Shown: piece after piece, positions 27,864 through 36,265 of the stretch | Numbering within the stretch: position 1 is the first letter of the stretch | How the letters are laid out: each line of letters opens with the position of its first letter | NCBI GenBank assembly: GCA_963784675.1 | Contig: CAWASE010000001.1 | Span: forward strand, 186,001-250,000 | DNA from: SCTD01 sp963784675 | Lineage (GTDB): Bacteria > Actinomycetota > Actinomycetes > Mycobacteriales > SCTD01 | Length of the DNA: 64,000 nt | Direction: 5' to 3' | Made by a program: the position numbers and the translations under genes | Notes under the pieces: generated by a model | Seen by the model: only the letters and a program-made list of their open reading frames with translations | Told to the model about the DNA's origin: nothing | Database searches by the model: none

Positions 27864-28277
27864 ACCGGTCGATGCCACCGCGCAAAAGACACGCGGGCTC
27901 GTCGTTCGTCGGTGTCTCCAGCCCCACCTCGGGCTGCCGCTGGGCTGTCCGACCGTCGCGCCCGTGCCTGGACGAACACGACGACCGTCGCCCGTTCCCG
28001 CGTAAGGCCCGTGGCGAGGCAGCGCCGAGGGCTCGTCGGTCGAGCAGACAGGTCGATCCGACCGGCGAGGTACCGGGCCGGTCCAGGTCCGGGTCCTCGC
28101 GAGGCGGTTCTCGGTCAGCCCGGCCCTGCGGACAGACCGCGGGCCGGTCCTGCTCGCTGACCGGCCCGCGACGCCCTGCGTGCCGCTACGGTTCGACCGC
28201 CGTACCGCCGTACCGCCGACAGCGTCGTCCGTGGTGTGTGCGCTGCTGGAGTCGGGCTGTTCTCCGCCCGTCGACGC
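27864..28277. other. Non-coding spacer between convergent lysE-like and nrdJ genes
   Basis: No supported gene is present. The open frames here are extensions of shadow frames. The recognisable element is the strong hairpin at 28138-28170. Confidence 0.6.
28138..28170. terminator. Bidirectional hairpin between lysE-like gene and nrdJ
   Basis: A 12-bp GC-rich perfect stem with a 9-nt loop (arms CGCGGGCCGGTC and its complement). It lies about 110 bp beyond the nrdJ stop and 275 bp beyond the LysE stop. Confidence 0.65.
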
Positions 28278-31082
28278 TCAGCTGCAGCCGCTGGTGCTCC
28301 CGCACGACTCGCACACGTAGCAGCTGCCGGCGGGGCGCATCTTCACTCCGCACGTCATGCACAGCGGCGCGTCGGCGGAGTGCCCCTGCATCGACTCCAA
28401 CAGCTCGGTCGAGGAGCCGACGGCGACCGGTGCCGGAGCCGCCGCCCGAGCCTCCACCGGCAACGACTGCGCCAGCGCCTCGACGTCGAGGTCGACCGGT
28501 TCGTCGGCGCCGTAGGAGCCGCTCGCGACGGTCGCCGAGCGCTCCTCCAGGGTGAAGATGCCCAGCTCGGAGCGCTTGTCGACCGGCAGGTAGTCCAGGG
28601 CCAGTCGGCGGAACAGGTAGTCCATGACCGACTGGGCGATGCGGATGTCGGGGTCGTCGGTCATGCCAGCCGGGTCGAAGCGCATGTTGATGTACTTGGA
28701 CACGAACGCCTCGAGAGGCACGCCGTACTGCAGGCCGATCGAGATGCTGACCGAGAAGGCGTCCATCACCCCGGCCAACGTGGAGCCCTGCTTGCTCATC
28801 TTGATGAAGACCTCGCCCAGGCCGCCGTCGTCGTACTCGCCGGCGGTCATGTATCCCTCGGCCCCGGCGACGGAGAACGAGACGGTCTGCGAGCGGCGCT
28901 TTTTGGGCAGCCGGCGACGGACCGGGTGCGCGGCGACGAGCTCGTCGAGAGAGTCGGCCTTCTGCTTCTTGTCCGACAGCGGCTGGCCGACCTTGGAGTT
29001 GTTGCGGTAGATCGCCAGCGCCTTCAGGCCCAGCTTCCACCCCTGCAGGTAGACGTTCGCGACGTCCTCGACGGTGGCCTCGGCCGGCAGGTTCACCGTC
29101 TTGGACAGCGCGCCGGACACGAAGGGCTGGATCGCGGCCATCATCTTCACGTGGCCCATCGGCGAGATGGAGCGCTCCCCCATCGCGCAGTCGAAGACGG
29201 AGTAGTGCTCGGGCCGCAGGCCGGGGGCGTCGACGACGTTGCCGGCCTCGGCGACGTGCTCGACGATCGCCTCGACCGACTCCTCCTGGTAGCCCAGCGA
29301 CCGCAGGGCACGCGGGACGGTGCCGTTGACGATCTGCATCGACGCGCCGCCGACGAGCTTCTTGAACTTCACCAGCGCGAGGTCGGGCTCCAGTCCGGTG
29401 GTGTCGCAGTCCATCATCAGCCCGATGGTGCCGGTGGGAGCGATGACGCTGGCCTGGGCGTTGCGGTAGCCGTTGCGCTCGCCGACCTCCAGGCACGCCT
29501 GCCACGCCTTGGTGGCCTCGTGCAGGATGCGCGCGTCGTCGGCGCCGACCGCGCGGACGGCGTCGTTGGCCGCGGCGTGCTTGCGCATGACCTTCTTGTG
29601 CGCGTCGGCGTTGCGGGCGTAGCCGTCGTAGGCGCCCACCATGCCGGCGAGCTCGGCACTGCGCTTGTAGGCGGTACCGGTCATCAGGCTGGTGATCGCG
29701 CCGGCGAGCGCGCGGCCGCCGTCGGAGTCATAGGCGTGACCGGTGGCCATCAGCAGCGCGCCGAGGTTGGCGTAGCCGATGCCGAGCTGGCGGAAGGCGC
29801 GGGTGGTGACGCCGATCGGCTCGGTCGGGAAGTCGGCGAAGCAGATGGAGATGTCCATCGCGGTGATGATCACCTCGACGGCCTTGGCGAACTTCTTGGC
29901 CTCGAACGTGCCGTCCTCGCGCAGGAACGTCATCAGGTTGAGCGAGGCCAGGTTGCAGGAGGAGTTGTCCAGGCTCATGTACTCCGAGCACGGGTTGCTG
30001 GCAGTGATGCGGCCGGACTCGGGCGTGGTGTGCCAGTCGTTGATCGTGTCGTCGTACTGGATGCCCGGGTCGGCGCACTCCCAGGCCGCCTTGGCGAGCT
30101 TGCCCCACAGGGTGCGGGCGTCGACGGTCTCGAGCACCTGACCGTCCAGCCGACCGCGCAGGCCGAAGGCAGCGCCCTCCTCGACCGCCTGCATGAACTC
30201 GTCGCTGACGCGCACCGAGTTGTTGGCGTTCTGGTACTGGACGCTGACGATGTCCTTGCCGCCGAGGTCCATGTCGAAGCCGGCGTCGCGCAGCGCGCGG
30301 ATCTTGTCCTCCTCGCGCGCCTTGGTCTCGATGAACTCCTCGATGTCGGGGTGGTCGACGTCGAGCACGACCATCTTGGCGGCCCGGCGGGTGGCGCCTC
30401 CGCTCTTGATCGTGCCGGCGGAGGCGTCCGCGCCGCGCATGAACGAGACCGGGCCGGACGCCGTGCCGCCGGAGGACAGCAGCTCCTTCGACGAGCGGAT
30501 GCGCGAGAGGTTCAGGCCGGCGCCGGAGCCGCCCTTGAAGATCAGGCCCTCCTCGCGGTACCAGTTCAGGATCGAGTCCATCTTGTCGTCCACCGCCAGG
30601 ATGAAGCACGCCGAGACCTGCTGCGGGGCAGTCGTTCCGACGTTGAACCACACGGGGCTGTTGAAGCTGAACACCTGGTGCAGCAGCATCCACGTCAGCT
30701 CGTGCTCGAACAGGACCGCGTCGTCCTCGTGGGCGAAGTAGCCGTGCTCGCGCCCGGCGGCGCCGTACTTGAGCACCACCCGGTCGATGAGCTGGCGCAG
30801 GCTCTGCTCGCGCTGCTCGGTGCCGACCGCGCCGCGGAAGTACTTGGTGGTGACGATGTTGGCGGCGTTGACGCTCCAGGACTCGGGGAACTCGACGCCG
30901 CGCTGCTCGAAGTTGACGGTGCCGTCGCGCCAGTTGGTCATGACGACGTCGCGACGCTGCCAGCTGACCTCCTCGTACGGGTGGACGCCCGGGGTCGTGT
31001 AGACCCGCTCGATGCGCAGCCGCTGGGCGGCCTTGCGCTGCTGCTGCTGCGGCGCCGCTCCGTTGCTGACCGTCTCCGTCAT
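28278..31082 (-). CDS. nrdJ: Adenosylcobalamin-dependent ribonucleotide reductase
   Basis: A 934-residue class II ribonucleotide reductase, which makes deoxyribonucleotides with a B12-derived radical and no oxygen requirement. The catalytic core is intact: SFNSPVWFNVG, QQVSACFILAVDD, GGSGAGLNLSRIRSS, NPCSEYMSLDNSSCNLASLN and a IAPTGTIGLMMDCDT finger-loop segment. The C-terminus has the CMTCGVKM/CYVCESCG cysteine pairs that may bind zinc or shuttle electrons. GGAG lies 6 nt before the ATG. nrdR is upstream in the same direction (94 bp), and the promoter before nrdR carries putative NrdR boxes. I saw no cobalamin riboswitch immediately upstream. Confidence 0.97.
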   Translation of the reverse strand: MTETVSNGAAPQQQQRKAAQRLRIERVYTTPGVHPYEEVSWQRRDVVMTNWRDGTVNFEQRGVEFPESWSVNAANIVTTKYFRGAVGTEQREQSLRQLIDRVVLKYGAAGREHGYFAHEDDAVLFEHELTWMLLHQVFSFNSPVWFNVGTTAPQQVSACFILAVDDKMDSILNWYREEGLIFKGGSGAGLNLSRIRSSKELLSSGGTASGPVSFMRGADASAGTIKSGGATRRAAKMVVLDVDHPDIEEFIETKAREEDKIRALRDAGFDMDLGGKDIVSVQYQNANNSVRVSDEFMQAVEEGAAFGLRGRLDGQVLETVDARTLWGKLAKAAWECADPGIQYDDTINDWHTTPESGRITASNPCSEYMSLDNSSCNLASLNLMTFLREDGTFEAKKFAKAVEVIITAMDISICFADFPTEPIGVTTRAFRQLGIGYANLGALLMATGHAYDSDGGRALAGAITSLMTGTAYKRSAELAGMVGAYDGYARNADAHKKVMRKHAAANDAVRAVGADDARILHEATKAWQACLEVGERNGYRNAQASVIAPTGTIGLMMDCDTTGLEPDLALVKFKKLVGGASMQIVNGTVPRALRSLGYQEESVEAIVEHVAEAGNVVDAPGLRPEHYSVFDCAMGERSISPMGHVKMMAAIQPFVSGALSKTVNLPAEATVEDVANVYLQGWKLGLKALAIYRNNSKVGQPLSDKKQKADSLDELVAAHPVRRRLPKKRRSQTVSFSVAGAEGYMTAGEYDDGGLGEVFIKMSKQGSTLAGVMDAFSVSISIGLQYGVPLEAFVSKYINMRFDPAGMTDDPDIRIAQSVMDYLFRRLALDYLPVDKRSELGIFTLEERSATVASGSYGADEPVDLDVEALAQSLPVEARAAAPAPVAVGSSTELLESMQGHSADAPLCMTCGVKMRPAGSCYVCESCGSTSGCS

Positions 31083-31176
31083 GCCGTTCTCCGTCTCGTC
31101 GAGGTGGTGCGACGGTGGCGAGGTGCGCCGCCGTTCGGGGCTGAAGCTGACAGGTGATGCGGTGCTGCTGGACGTG

Positions 31177-31680
31177 CTAGCGGGCCGGGGTCAGCCGCGC
31201 GTCGGTCGGGTGCGGGGCACGCTCGGAACCGGCGGGCTCGCCGGCCCGCAGGGCAGTGATCTCGGCCTCGAAGTCGGCCAGCGACTCGAAGGCGCGGTAG
31301 ACGCTGGCGAAGCGGAGGTAGGCGACGACGTCGAGCTCGCGCAGCGGCTCCAGGATCGCCAGGCCCACCTCGTCGGCGGGAATCTCGGGGTTGCCGGCCG
31401 CCCGGATGGTGTCCTCGACCCGGGCTGCGAGCTGCGCGAGGGCGTCCTCGTCGACCGGACGACCCTGGCACGCCTTGCGGACGCCGCCGACGACCTTCGC
31501 GCGGCTGAACGGTTCGGTGACGCCGCAGCGCTTCACCACGACCAGGGACATCTCCTCGACCGTGGTGAAGCGCCGGCCGCACTCCGGGCACGAGCGGCGC
31601 CGCCGGATGGCGTCACCCTCGCTCGTCTCGCGGCTGTCGACGACCCGGCTGTCAGGGTTCCGGCAGAACGGGCAGCGCAC
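31177..31680 (-). CDS. nrdR: NrdR transcriptional repressor of ribonucleotide reductase
   Basis: A 167-residue NrdR with the N-terminal zinc ribbon (RCPFCRNPDSRVVDSRE, then RRSCPECGRRFTTVEE) and an ATP-cone (VVVKRCGVTEPFSRAKVVGG, about 50-70) that senses dATP/ATP. The frame is open far upstream, but the GTG at 31680 (VRCPFC) is the universal NrdR start and has AGAGGGG before it. It forms an operon with nrdJ and is expected to repress its own promoter. The C-terminal 20 residues beyond EAEITALRAGEP are an unusual proline-rich extension. Confidence 0.95.
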   Translation of the reverse strand: MRCPFCRNPDSRVVDSRETSEGDAIRRRRSCPECGRRFTTVEEMSLVVVKRCGVTEPFSRAKVVGGVRKACQGRPVDEDALAQLAARVEDTIRAAGNPEIPADEVGLAILEPLRELDVVAYLRFASVYRAFESLADFEAEITALRAGEPAGSERAPHPTDARLTPAR

Positions 31681-31708
31681 GGTTGGTACCCCTCTCGTCA
31701 GGTCGTGG

Positions 31709-31781
31709 TTGTCCACACCGTGTGGGCACCGAATCCACAGCATGTGGAGAACTACACCGGTGTCATCCCTAGATGTTGTGT
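31709..31781 (-). promoter_or_regulatory. nrdRJ promoter region: NrdR boxes and DnaA-like boxes
   Basis: The minus strand holds ACACAACATCTAGGGA (31781 to 31766), matching 12 of 16 positions of the NrdR box acaCwAtATaTwGtgt as I recall it. A weaker match overlaps the 15-bp palindrome TCCACAGCATGTGGA (31734-31748), centred 31 bp away, the usual NrdR pair spacing. The same stretch has CCACACCGTGTGG (31713-31725), ACACCGGTGT (31754-31763) and a perfect DnaA box TTGTCCACA (31709-31717). Confidence 0.55.
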
Positions 31782-32053
31782 TGGCGAGAGTAGGCCGACA
31801 CCACGGCCTGGGCAACACCTTGCGGCTGCCGAGCACGTTCGCGCAGGTCAGCGGGCGTGTCGCAGGTGCACGCCGGGCGTGTCGCGGCCGCCCTCGCGCG
31901 AGAGCGCCCAGCAGGGTCGGGGTCGACGTCGCCACGCGCATGCTGGCCTCCACCGGATCGGGATCGGTGCAGCCATCTCAGCGCCGGGGTCCGACAGTTC
32001 TCGCGGCCGCGCCAGCAGCCCGCACAGGCCCGTCCCAGACCCCGGCAGGTCCT
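31782..32053. other. Spacer without a supported gene
   Basis: Between the nrdR promoter and the tandem repeat at 32054. Short open frames exist on both strands but none has a family match, a ribosome site or a leaderless box. Confidence 0.5.
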
Positions 32054-32140
32054 GGTCACGACGACCCGGTCACGACGACCCGGTCACGACCGACCCGGTC
32101 ACGACCGACCCGGTCACGACGACCCGGTCACGACGACCCC
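32054..32140. repeat. Tandem repeat of 14-15 bp, six copies, at the 3' end of a T7SS operon
   Basis: Six copies of GGTCACGACGACCC, two of them with an inserted C, begin 14 bp beyond the TGA of the last operon gene when read in the gene's direction. There is no spacer structure, so it is not a CRISPR. Confidence 0.9.
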
Positions 32141-32153
32141 GCGTGCCGCTCTC

Positions 32154-32732
32154 TCAGTCGACGAGCCGCACCGCCCGGGCCAGCGCGTCGAGATCGTCCT
32201 CCGCGGCCGCCAGCTGCCCGAGGTCCAGGTCGCCGCACGACAACCACAGGTCGCTGTCGATCTGCGGCAGGCACCACGCGTAGCCCAGCGAGGAGACCAG
32301 CGTGCCCGGCGGCTGGTCCGGCAGCCGCGACCGGGCGTAGCGGCGCACCCGCAGCGCCGGTCCGAGCGGGGTGTCCAGGCTGGTGACGCCTGCCGGCTCG
32401 ACGAGGTCGTCGTCGTCGGCGTGCAGGCGTCGGCGCAGCGACCACTCGGACCCGTCGCCGGCGACGTCGGCGCCGAGGACCGCCAAGACTCCGGGACCTG
32501 CCTCCGGGTGGCGCAGTTGGACGAAGCTCAGCGCGCCGTTCCCGGTCGACCAGGTGGCCAGCGACAGCAACGAGCTCGAGAGCAGCGTCAGCGCCCGTTC
32601 GTCCGGGCTCAGGTCGGCCTCCTGGAAGCACCGCTGCGCGGTCTCCAGCGCCCAGGCCTCGACGTCGGTGCCCGGTTCGCTCGGGAGCTCGATCCAGACG
32701 TCCGGGTCGTAGTCGACCTCGACAGCGGTCAT
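32154..32732 (-). CDS. Hypothetical protein, last gene of the WXG100 operon
   Basis: A 192-residue acidic soluble protein (MTAVEVDYDPDVWIELPSEP at the start, SLGYAWCLPQIDSDLWLSCG near the end). No family is recognised. It resembles the 205-residue neighbour only in style: both look like compact alpha/beta proteins with no signal peptide. The ATG overlaps the upstream stop (ATGA), so it is the fifth member of a coupled five-gene set led by a WXG100 protein. A chaperone or immunity role is possible but unproven. Confidence 0.75.
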   Translation of the reverse strand: MTAVEVDYDPDVWIELPSEPGTDVEAWALETAQRCFQEADLSPDERALTLLSSSLLSLATWSTGNGALSFVQLRHPEAGPGVLAVLGADVAGDGSEWSLRRRLHADDDDLVEPAGVTSLDTPLGPALRVRRYARSRLPDQPPGTLVSSLGYAWCLPQIDSDLWLSCGDLDLGQLAAAEDDLDALARAVRLVD

Positions 32733-33346
32733 CCGGTCCTCCAGCGAAGGGTCGACACGACGGCGTCGAAGAGCTCGATCATCGTCTCGCTCAGGGTCCG
32801 GACGTCGTGCGGGCCGACCCGGACGGCCGCCTCGGTGATCGCCGTGGAGAAGCTCACGAGCAGCCAGCCGGCGTCGCCGGGCACCGCCAGCACGTACGTG
32901 ACGCGTTCGGTGTCGGTGTCCAGTCCCGACTGCCTCAGCGGGTCGGACGCCACCGCCCGGCGGGTGCGCAGACCGGCGGCCCCGTCGATGCTGACGGCGT
33001 CGCTGTCGGGGCCGTCGGCGGCCAGGGCGACGAGCACCTCCTGCGGCGCCTGCGAGGCCGGCGGCAGGTGCGAGACGACGAACGAGGCCGCCACCGGCAG
33101 CCCCCGGGCGCCCTCGACCGGCAGGTAGACGTCCAGCCCGCCGATCTCGCGCGCCGCGGCGATCTGCTCGTCCAGCACGTTCTTGAGCTCGCGCCGGTGC
33201 GGCCCGTAGCTGTCGGCGGGCAGGCCGGCGAAGGTCCGGTCCAGCAGGTCGCGGACGACCGGGCCGGAGCCCTCGACGGGGATGCGCAGCCAGCCCGGGG
33301 GCAGCACCAGGGCGTAGCCGTGGACGGGCGCGTCCGGCGGCGTCAC
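32729..33346 (-). CDS. Hypothetical protein of the WXG100 operon
   Basis: A 205-residue protein starting at a GTG that overlaps the previous stop (GTGA). It contains GYALVLPPGWLRIPVEGSGP and YVLAVPGDAGWLLVSFSTAI, which recall ESX-associated EspG/LpqN-like small proteins only loosely; no firm family. It is soluble. It is coupled to its neighbours on both sides. The longer open frame reaching 33742 is read through the upstream gene and is rejected. Confidence 0.72.
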   Translation of the reverse strand: MTPPDAPVHGYALVLPPGWLRIPVEGSGPVVRDLLDRTFAGLPADSYGPHRRELKNVLDEQIAAAREIGGLDVYLPVEGARGLPVAASFVVSHLPPASQAPQEVLVALAADGPDSDAVSIDGAAGLRTRRAVASDPLRQSGLDTDTERVTYVLAVPGDAGWLLVSFSTAITEAAVRVGPHDVRTLSETMIELFDAVVSTLRWRTG

Positions 33347-34506
33347 GACCGCCTCCGACGCGGCAGCAGGACCGCCGTCGCGAGGGCCAGCAGCGCGCCC
33401 AGCGCCAGCACGGTCCACCCGCCGGCCAGCGAAGCCAGCAGGCCGCCGGCGGCCAGCACCCCGGCGACCAGCGCGACCTCGCCGAGCGCAGCGTCGCGCC
33501 GCGTCGGCGCGGGCACGACGGGGGCTCCTCGCGGGGCCCGCCGCACGATCCAGCGGACGCGGGCGCTCAGCAGCAGCCGCTCGAGCGCGACGGCCTCGTC
33601 GGCGGTCAGGGCGCCGCCGGCCACCTCGCCCAGGACGGCTCCCCCGGCGTCGGCCAGCTGGACCAGCAGCGGGACCTCGCCGCCGCCGTCCAGCGCCACG
33701 GCGCGCACGACCCCGCCGGCTGCCGGGCCCGGCAGCCAGCACCGCCGACCGTCGGGCGTGCGGAGCAGCAGGTCGCCGGCGTCGTCGCGCGCCATCCCAC
33801 CACCCCCGGCGAAGGCGACCGCCTGGACCGTGGTGTCACCGTCCGGGCGCGGCCGCGTCAGGACGACCGCCGCGACCAGGAGCAGCACCGCCGCGACCAC
33901 GACGACGGCCACCGGCAGCCACGGCAGGGTCGGCCGCGCGGTGTCGTCGAGGACCGTCCGGACGATGCCGTGGGCCACCCACGCGCCGGTGGCGACCAGG
34001 GCCAGCACGCGCCCGAGCAGCGCGAGCCGGCCCAGCGTGAGCGTCCGGCCGGGCTCGGCGCGCAGCGCACGGACCCCGTGCGGCAGCTCGAGCGGCCCGG
34101 CGTCCTCGCTGCCGGCGTCGAAGGAGAAGGCGTCGTCGCGACCGAGGGCCGTGACCAGGGCGCGCACGCCGCCGACGGCGAGGACGTCGACGTCCGGCGC
34201 CGCGTCGGCCGTGGCGAGCAGCTGCTCGGGCAGCCAGTCGACCAGCGGCAGCGCCAGCGCCGTCGCTCCGTGCACCTGCAGCAGCACGCACGGCACGTGC
34301 CTCGCGCGAAGGCCCGCAGCCTGGGTGCGTCGGTGCACCAGGTGCACCCCCTTCAGCGCCCCCGCCGGTACCAGCACCTGCTCCTGCTGCGCGGTGCGCA
34401 GCAGGAGGGCGCCGTCGCGCACCAGCAGGCGGGTGGCGGCGGCGTCGGCGTCGGCGCGGGGCGCCGGGTAGAGCATCGGCGCGCGCGTGGTCGGCGCCAC
34501 CGTCAC
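33343..34506 (-). CDS. Membrane protein of the WXG100 operon
   Basis: A 387-residue protein with two hydrophobic regions: TLPWLPVAVVVVAAVLLLVAAVVL (near residues 205-225) and GEVALVAGVLAAGGLL with LALGALLALATAVLLP at the C-terminus. It is therefore anchored in the cytoplasmic membrane. Between them lies a soluble domain with FAGGGGMARDDAGDLLLRTP. No family is recognised. Start is GTG at 34506, overlapping the previous stop by 4 bp (GTGA), which outweighs the longer frame to 35208. It could be a docking or processing factor for the secreted substrate upstream. Confidence 0.74.
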   Translation of the reverse strand: MTVAPTTRAPMLYPAPRADADAAATRLLVRDGALLLRTAQQEQVLVPAGALKGVHLVHRRTQAAGLRARHVPCVLLQVHGATALALPLVDWLPEQLLATADAAPDVDVLAVGGVRALVTALGRDDAFSFDAGSEDAGPLELPHGVRALRAEPGRTLTLGRLALLGRVLALVATGAWVAHGIVRTVLDDTARPTLPWLPVAVVVVAAVLLLVAAVVLTRPRPDGDTTVQAVAFAGGGGMARDDAGDLLLRTPDGRRCWLPGPAAGGVVRAVALDGGGEVPLLVQLADAGGAVLGEVAGGALTADEAVALERLLLSARVRWIVRRAPRGAPVVPAPTRRDAALGEVALVAGVLAAGGLLASLAGGWTVLALGALLALATAVLLPRRRRS

Positions 34507-35858
34507 CAGCGACCGCCGACCTCGTGGCGGAACCGCGGCGACTCCTTGGCCCCGGTGGCCACACCGGACTTGTCGATTCCGTCGACGGCGATCCCGGCCC
34601 CGTAGGCCGCGCGGGCCCGGTTGGCGGCGCTGCTGGCCGCACCGGCCGAGCGGACGACGTCGGGCACGTGCGCGAAGCGGCCGGCGAGGTTGCGCGCATC
34701 GAGCACGGTCCGCGCGATCTCGTCCTCGCCGCCGCCGAGCGCGAGCCGCTCCAGGGCGGTGGCGCCGGGCAGCGGCGCGCGCGTCACGGCTCGTCCGCCG
34801 CTCTGGCCCGCGCGTCGGGCGGCCGCCTTGAGCGCGGCGATCTCGGCACGCGCCCCGCGGCGCGCCGCCGCCGAGGACGTGCGCGAGGCGAGCACCCGCC
34901 CGAGCGCCGTCCGCTCGGCCGAGCTGCCGGCCAGCGCGGCACTGCGGGCCGAGCTCGTCGCCGCCCGGGCCGCCTGCGCGCGGTTGGCCGTCTGGGCAGC
35001 CTTCGCTCCCCGCCCCAGCACCTTGCCGGCGCCGAGCGTCGCGAGCGCCAGCACGTCGAACCCGACGTCGATCCAGCTGCCTTCGCCGCTGGCCGCCAGC
35101 ATGCTGTGCCCCGCCAGCGACACCAGCGTGAGGGCCAGGGCGGCGAGCGCGATGAGGTTCACCCCGGGAATGAACAGCGCGACGATCATCAACCCGGTCG
35201 CCACCCACGACGCGATCTCGGAGATCTTGGAAATCCAGCCGGCGTTGTCGTGCACCCAGTGCTTGAACTTCTCCCAGCGCGAGTCCTTGAGCCCGTCGTG
35301 GTTCACGACCTCCAGGATCGCGTCGCGGGCCCGGCCGGCGGCCTGGTCACGGTCGGCCTCGGCCCGGTCGAGCAGGGTGCGCGCGTGCGACATGCCGGCG
35401 TCGGCCGCGGCCTGCGTCCAGTCCGATCCCTGCTGCTGCAGTCGTCGGGCCTCCCGCTGCTCGTCGGTGGCGTCGGCCGGCAGCGTCCCGGTCGGCGCCT
35501 GGGCGGCTGCCCGGCGCGCCTGCTCCTGCGCCGTCCGGGCCTGTTCGAGCGCCGCCAGCGAGTCGCGCTGCGCCTCGCGCAGCACCGGTTCGTAGCTGGT
35601 CAGCGACGAGGCCACGGCGGCGTAGCGTCCGTGCGCCTGGTCGAGCTTGTCGGCGGTGCTGGTTGCCTGCTCGCGGAACGGCCCGGCCGCCTCGGCGATC
35701 CAGCCGTCGGCGCGGGCCAACCGCCGCAGGTTCGCGGCCTGCTCGGCGATCTCGACGGCGGCGTCACGACACCTCTTGGCGACGGCGTGGACGACCTCGG
35801 GATCACCGGGCACGGGGTCGGCGCCGGCCAGCGGGGACCAGTCGGCAGGACGGCTCAT
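34503..35858 (-). CDS. Putative T7SS-secreted protein
   Basis: A 451-residue protein. The N-terminal half is a helical WXG/LXG-like secretion module: PGDPEVVHAVAKRCRDAAVE, LARADGWIAEAAGPFREQAT and a coiled coil to about residue 170. A double membrane segment follows (ISEIASWVATGLMIVALFIP and ALAALALTLVSLAGHSMLA, about 208-250). The C-terminus is rich in alanine and arginine, with no recognised toxin domain. This matches the layout of actinobacterial proteins called putative T7SS-secreted protein. The ATG overlaps the stop of the WXG100 gene (ATGA), so the two are probably made in step and exported together. Confidence 0.82.
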   Translation of the reverse strand: MSRPADWSPLAGADPVPGDPEVVHAVAKRCRDAAVEIAEQAANLRRLARADGWIAEAAGPFREQATSTADKLDQAHGRYAAVASSLTSYEPVLREAQRDSLAALEQARTAQEQARRAAAQAPTGTLPADATDEQREARRLQQQGSDWTQAAADAGMSHARTLLDRAEADRDQAAGRARDAILEVVNHDGLKDSRWEKFKHWVHDNAGWISKISEIASWVATGLMIVALFIPGVNLIALAALALTLVSLAGHSMLAASGEGSWIDVGFDVLALATLGAGKVLGRGAKAAQTANRAQAARAATSSARSAALAGSSAERTALGRVLASRTSSAAARRGARAEIAALKAAARRAGQSGGRAVTRAPLPGATALERLALGGGEDEIARTVLDARNLAGRFAHVPDVVRSAGAASSAANRARAAYGAGIAVDGIDKSGVATGAKESPRFRHEVGGRW

Positions 35859-36148
35859 CCGCCGTGCCCCCGGGCGCCCTCGGCGAGCTGCTCGTCGGTG
35901 CTGCGGTAGACCTCGGCGCAGGAGGCGGCCATCTCGCCGATGGACTCCAGCGCACCGGTCAGCTTCTGCCGGTGGTAGCTCCAGTTGCCGGCGAAGTCTG
36001 CGAGCGCGTCGGACAGCCCGTGGTGCCCGACCGCCGACCTCGCGTCCTGGACGATGTCGGACTGCGCCCGGATCTCGCCCGTCAGCTCGCCGATCTCGGC
36101 TCCGGTGCGCTCGAGCAGGTCGAGGTCCACGACCAACCGGTCTCCCAT
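35855..36148 (-). CDS. WXG100-family T7SS protein
   Basis: A 97-residue helical hairpin protein with the small size and heptad pattern of ESAT-6/CFP-10 relatives. NWSYHRQKL replaces the classical WXG turn and is followed by SCAEVYRSTDEQLAEG near the C-terminus, close to a YxxxD/E export signal. It is expected to pair with the 451-residue protein for type VII secretion. No EccC or other secretion machinery is in this window. GGGAGAG lies just before the ATG. Confidence 0.82.
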   Translation of the reverse strand: MGDRLVVDLDLLERTGAEIGELTGEIRAQSDIVQDARSAVGHHGLSDALADFAGNWSYHRQKLTGALESIGEMAASCAEVYRSTDEQLAEGARGHGG

Positions 36149-36164
36149 GATCTCTCCCGTTTCC

Positions 36165-36180
36165 CCGGAGCCCGCTCCGG
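36165..36180. promoter_or_regulatory. Hairpin in the leader of the WXG100 operon
   Basis: A perfect 6-bp palindrome CCGGAG-CCCG-CTCCGG sits just upstream of the Shine-Dalgarno of the WXG100 gene. It may be an operator or an RNA element. Confidence 0.4.
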
Positions 36181-36205
36181 TGCAGTGCAGGCATCTTGCC
36201 CGTTG

Positions 36206-36242
36206 CGTCGCCGGCGTGCACCCCCGTCGCGGCGACGTCGCC
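36206..36242. terminator. Hairpin terminator between the ABC and WXG100 operons
   Basis: CGTCGCC ... GGCGACG (7-bp stem) overlaps a 12-bp perfect palindrome GGCGACGTCGCC at 36231-36242. It lies 24 bp beyond the stop of the ABC permease on the minus strand. Confidence 0.5.
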
Positions 36243-36265
36243 CGGTCGGCGCAGTCCGCGAGCCG

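Noticed and set aside
28236..31157. 973-residue open frame on the plus strand
   Set aside because: Antisense of nrdJ with His/Gln/Asp-rich shadow composition.
31083..31176. Cobalamin riboswitch before nrdJ
   Set aside because: The 94-bp spacer is too short and lacks a recognisable B12-box.
31769..32059. 96-residue minus-strand ORF between nrdR and the T7SS operon
   Set aside because: It overlaps the NrdR-box region, is Arg/Ala/Cys-rich and has no start signals or homology that I recognise.
32054..32140. CRISPR-like array
   Set aside because: The repeats are contiguous 14-15 bp units with no spacers and no cas genes nearby.
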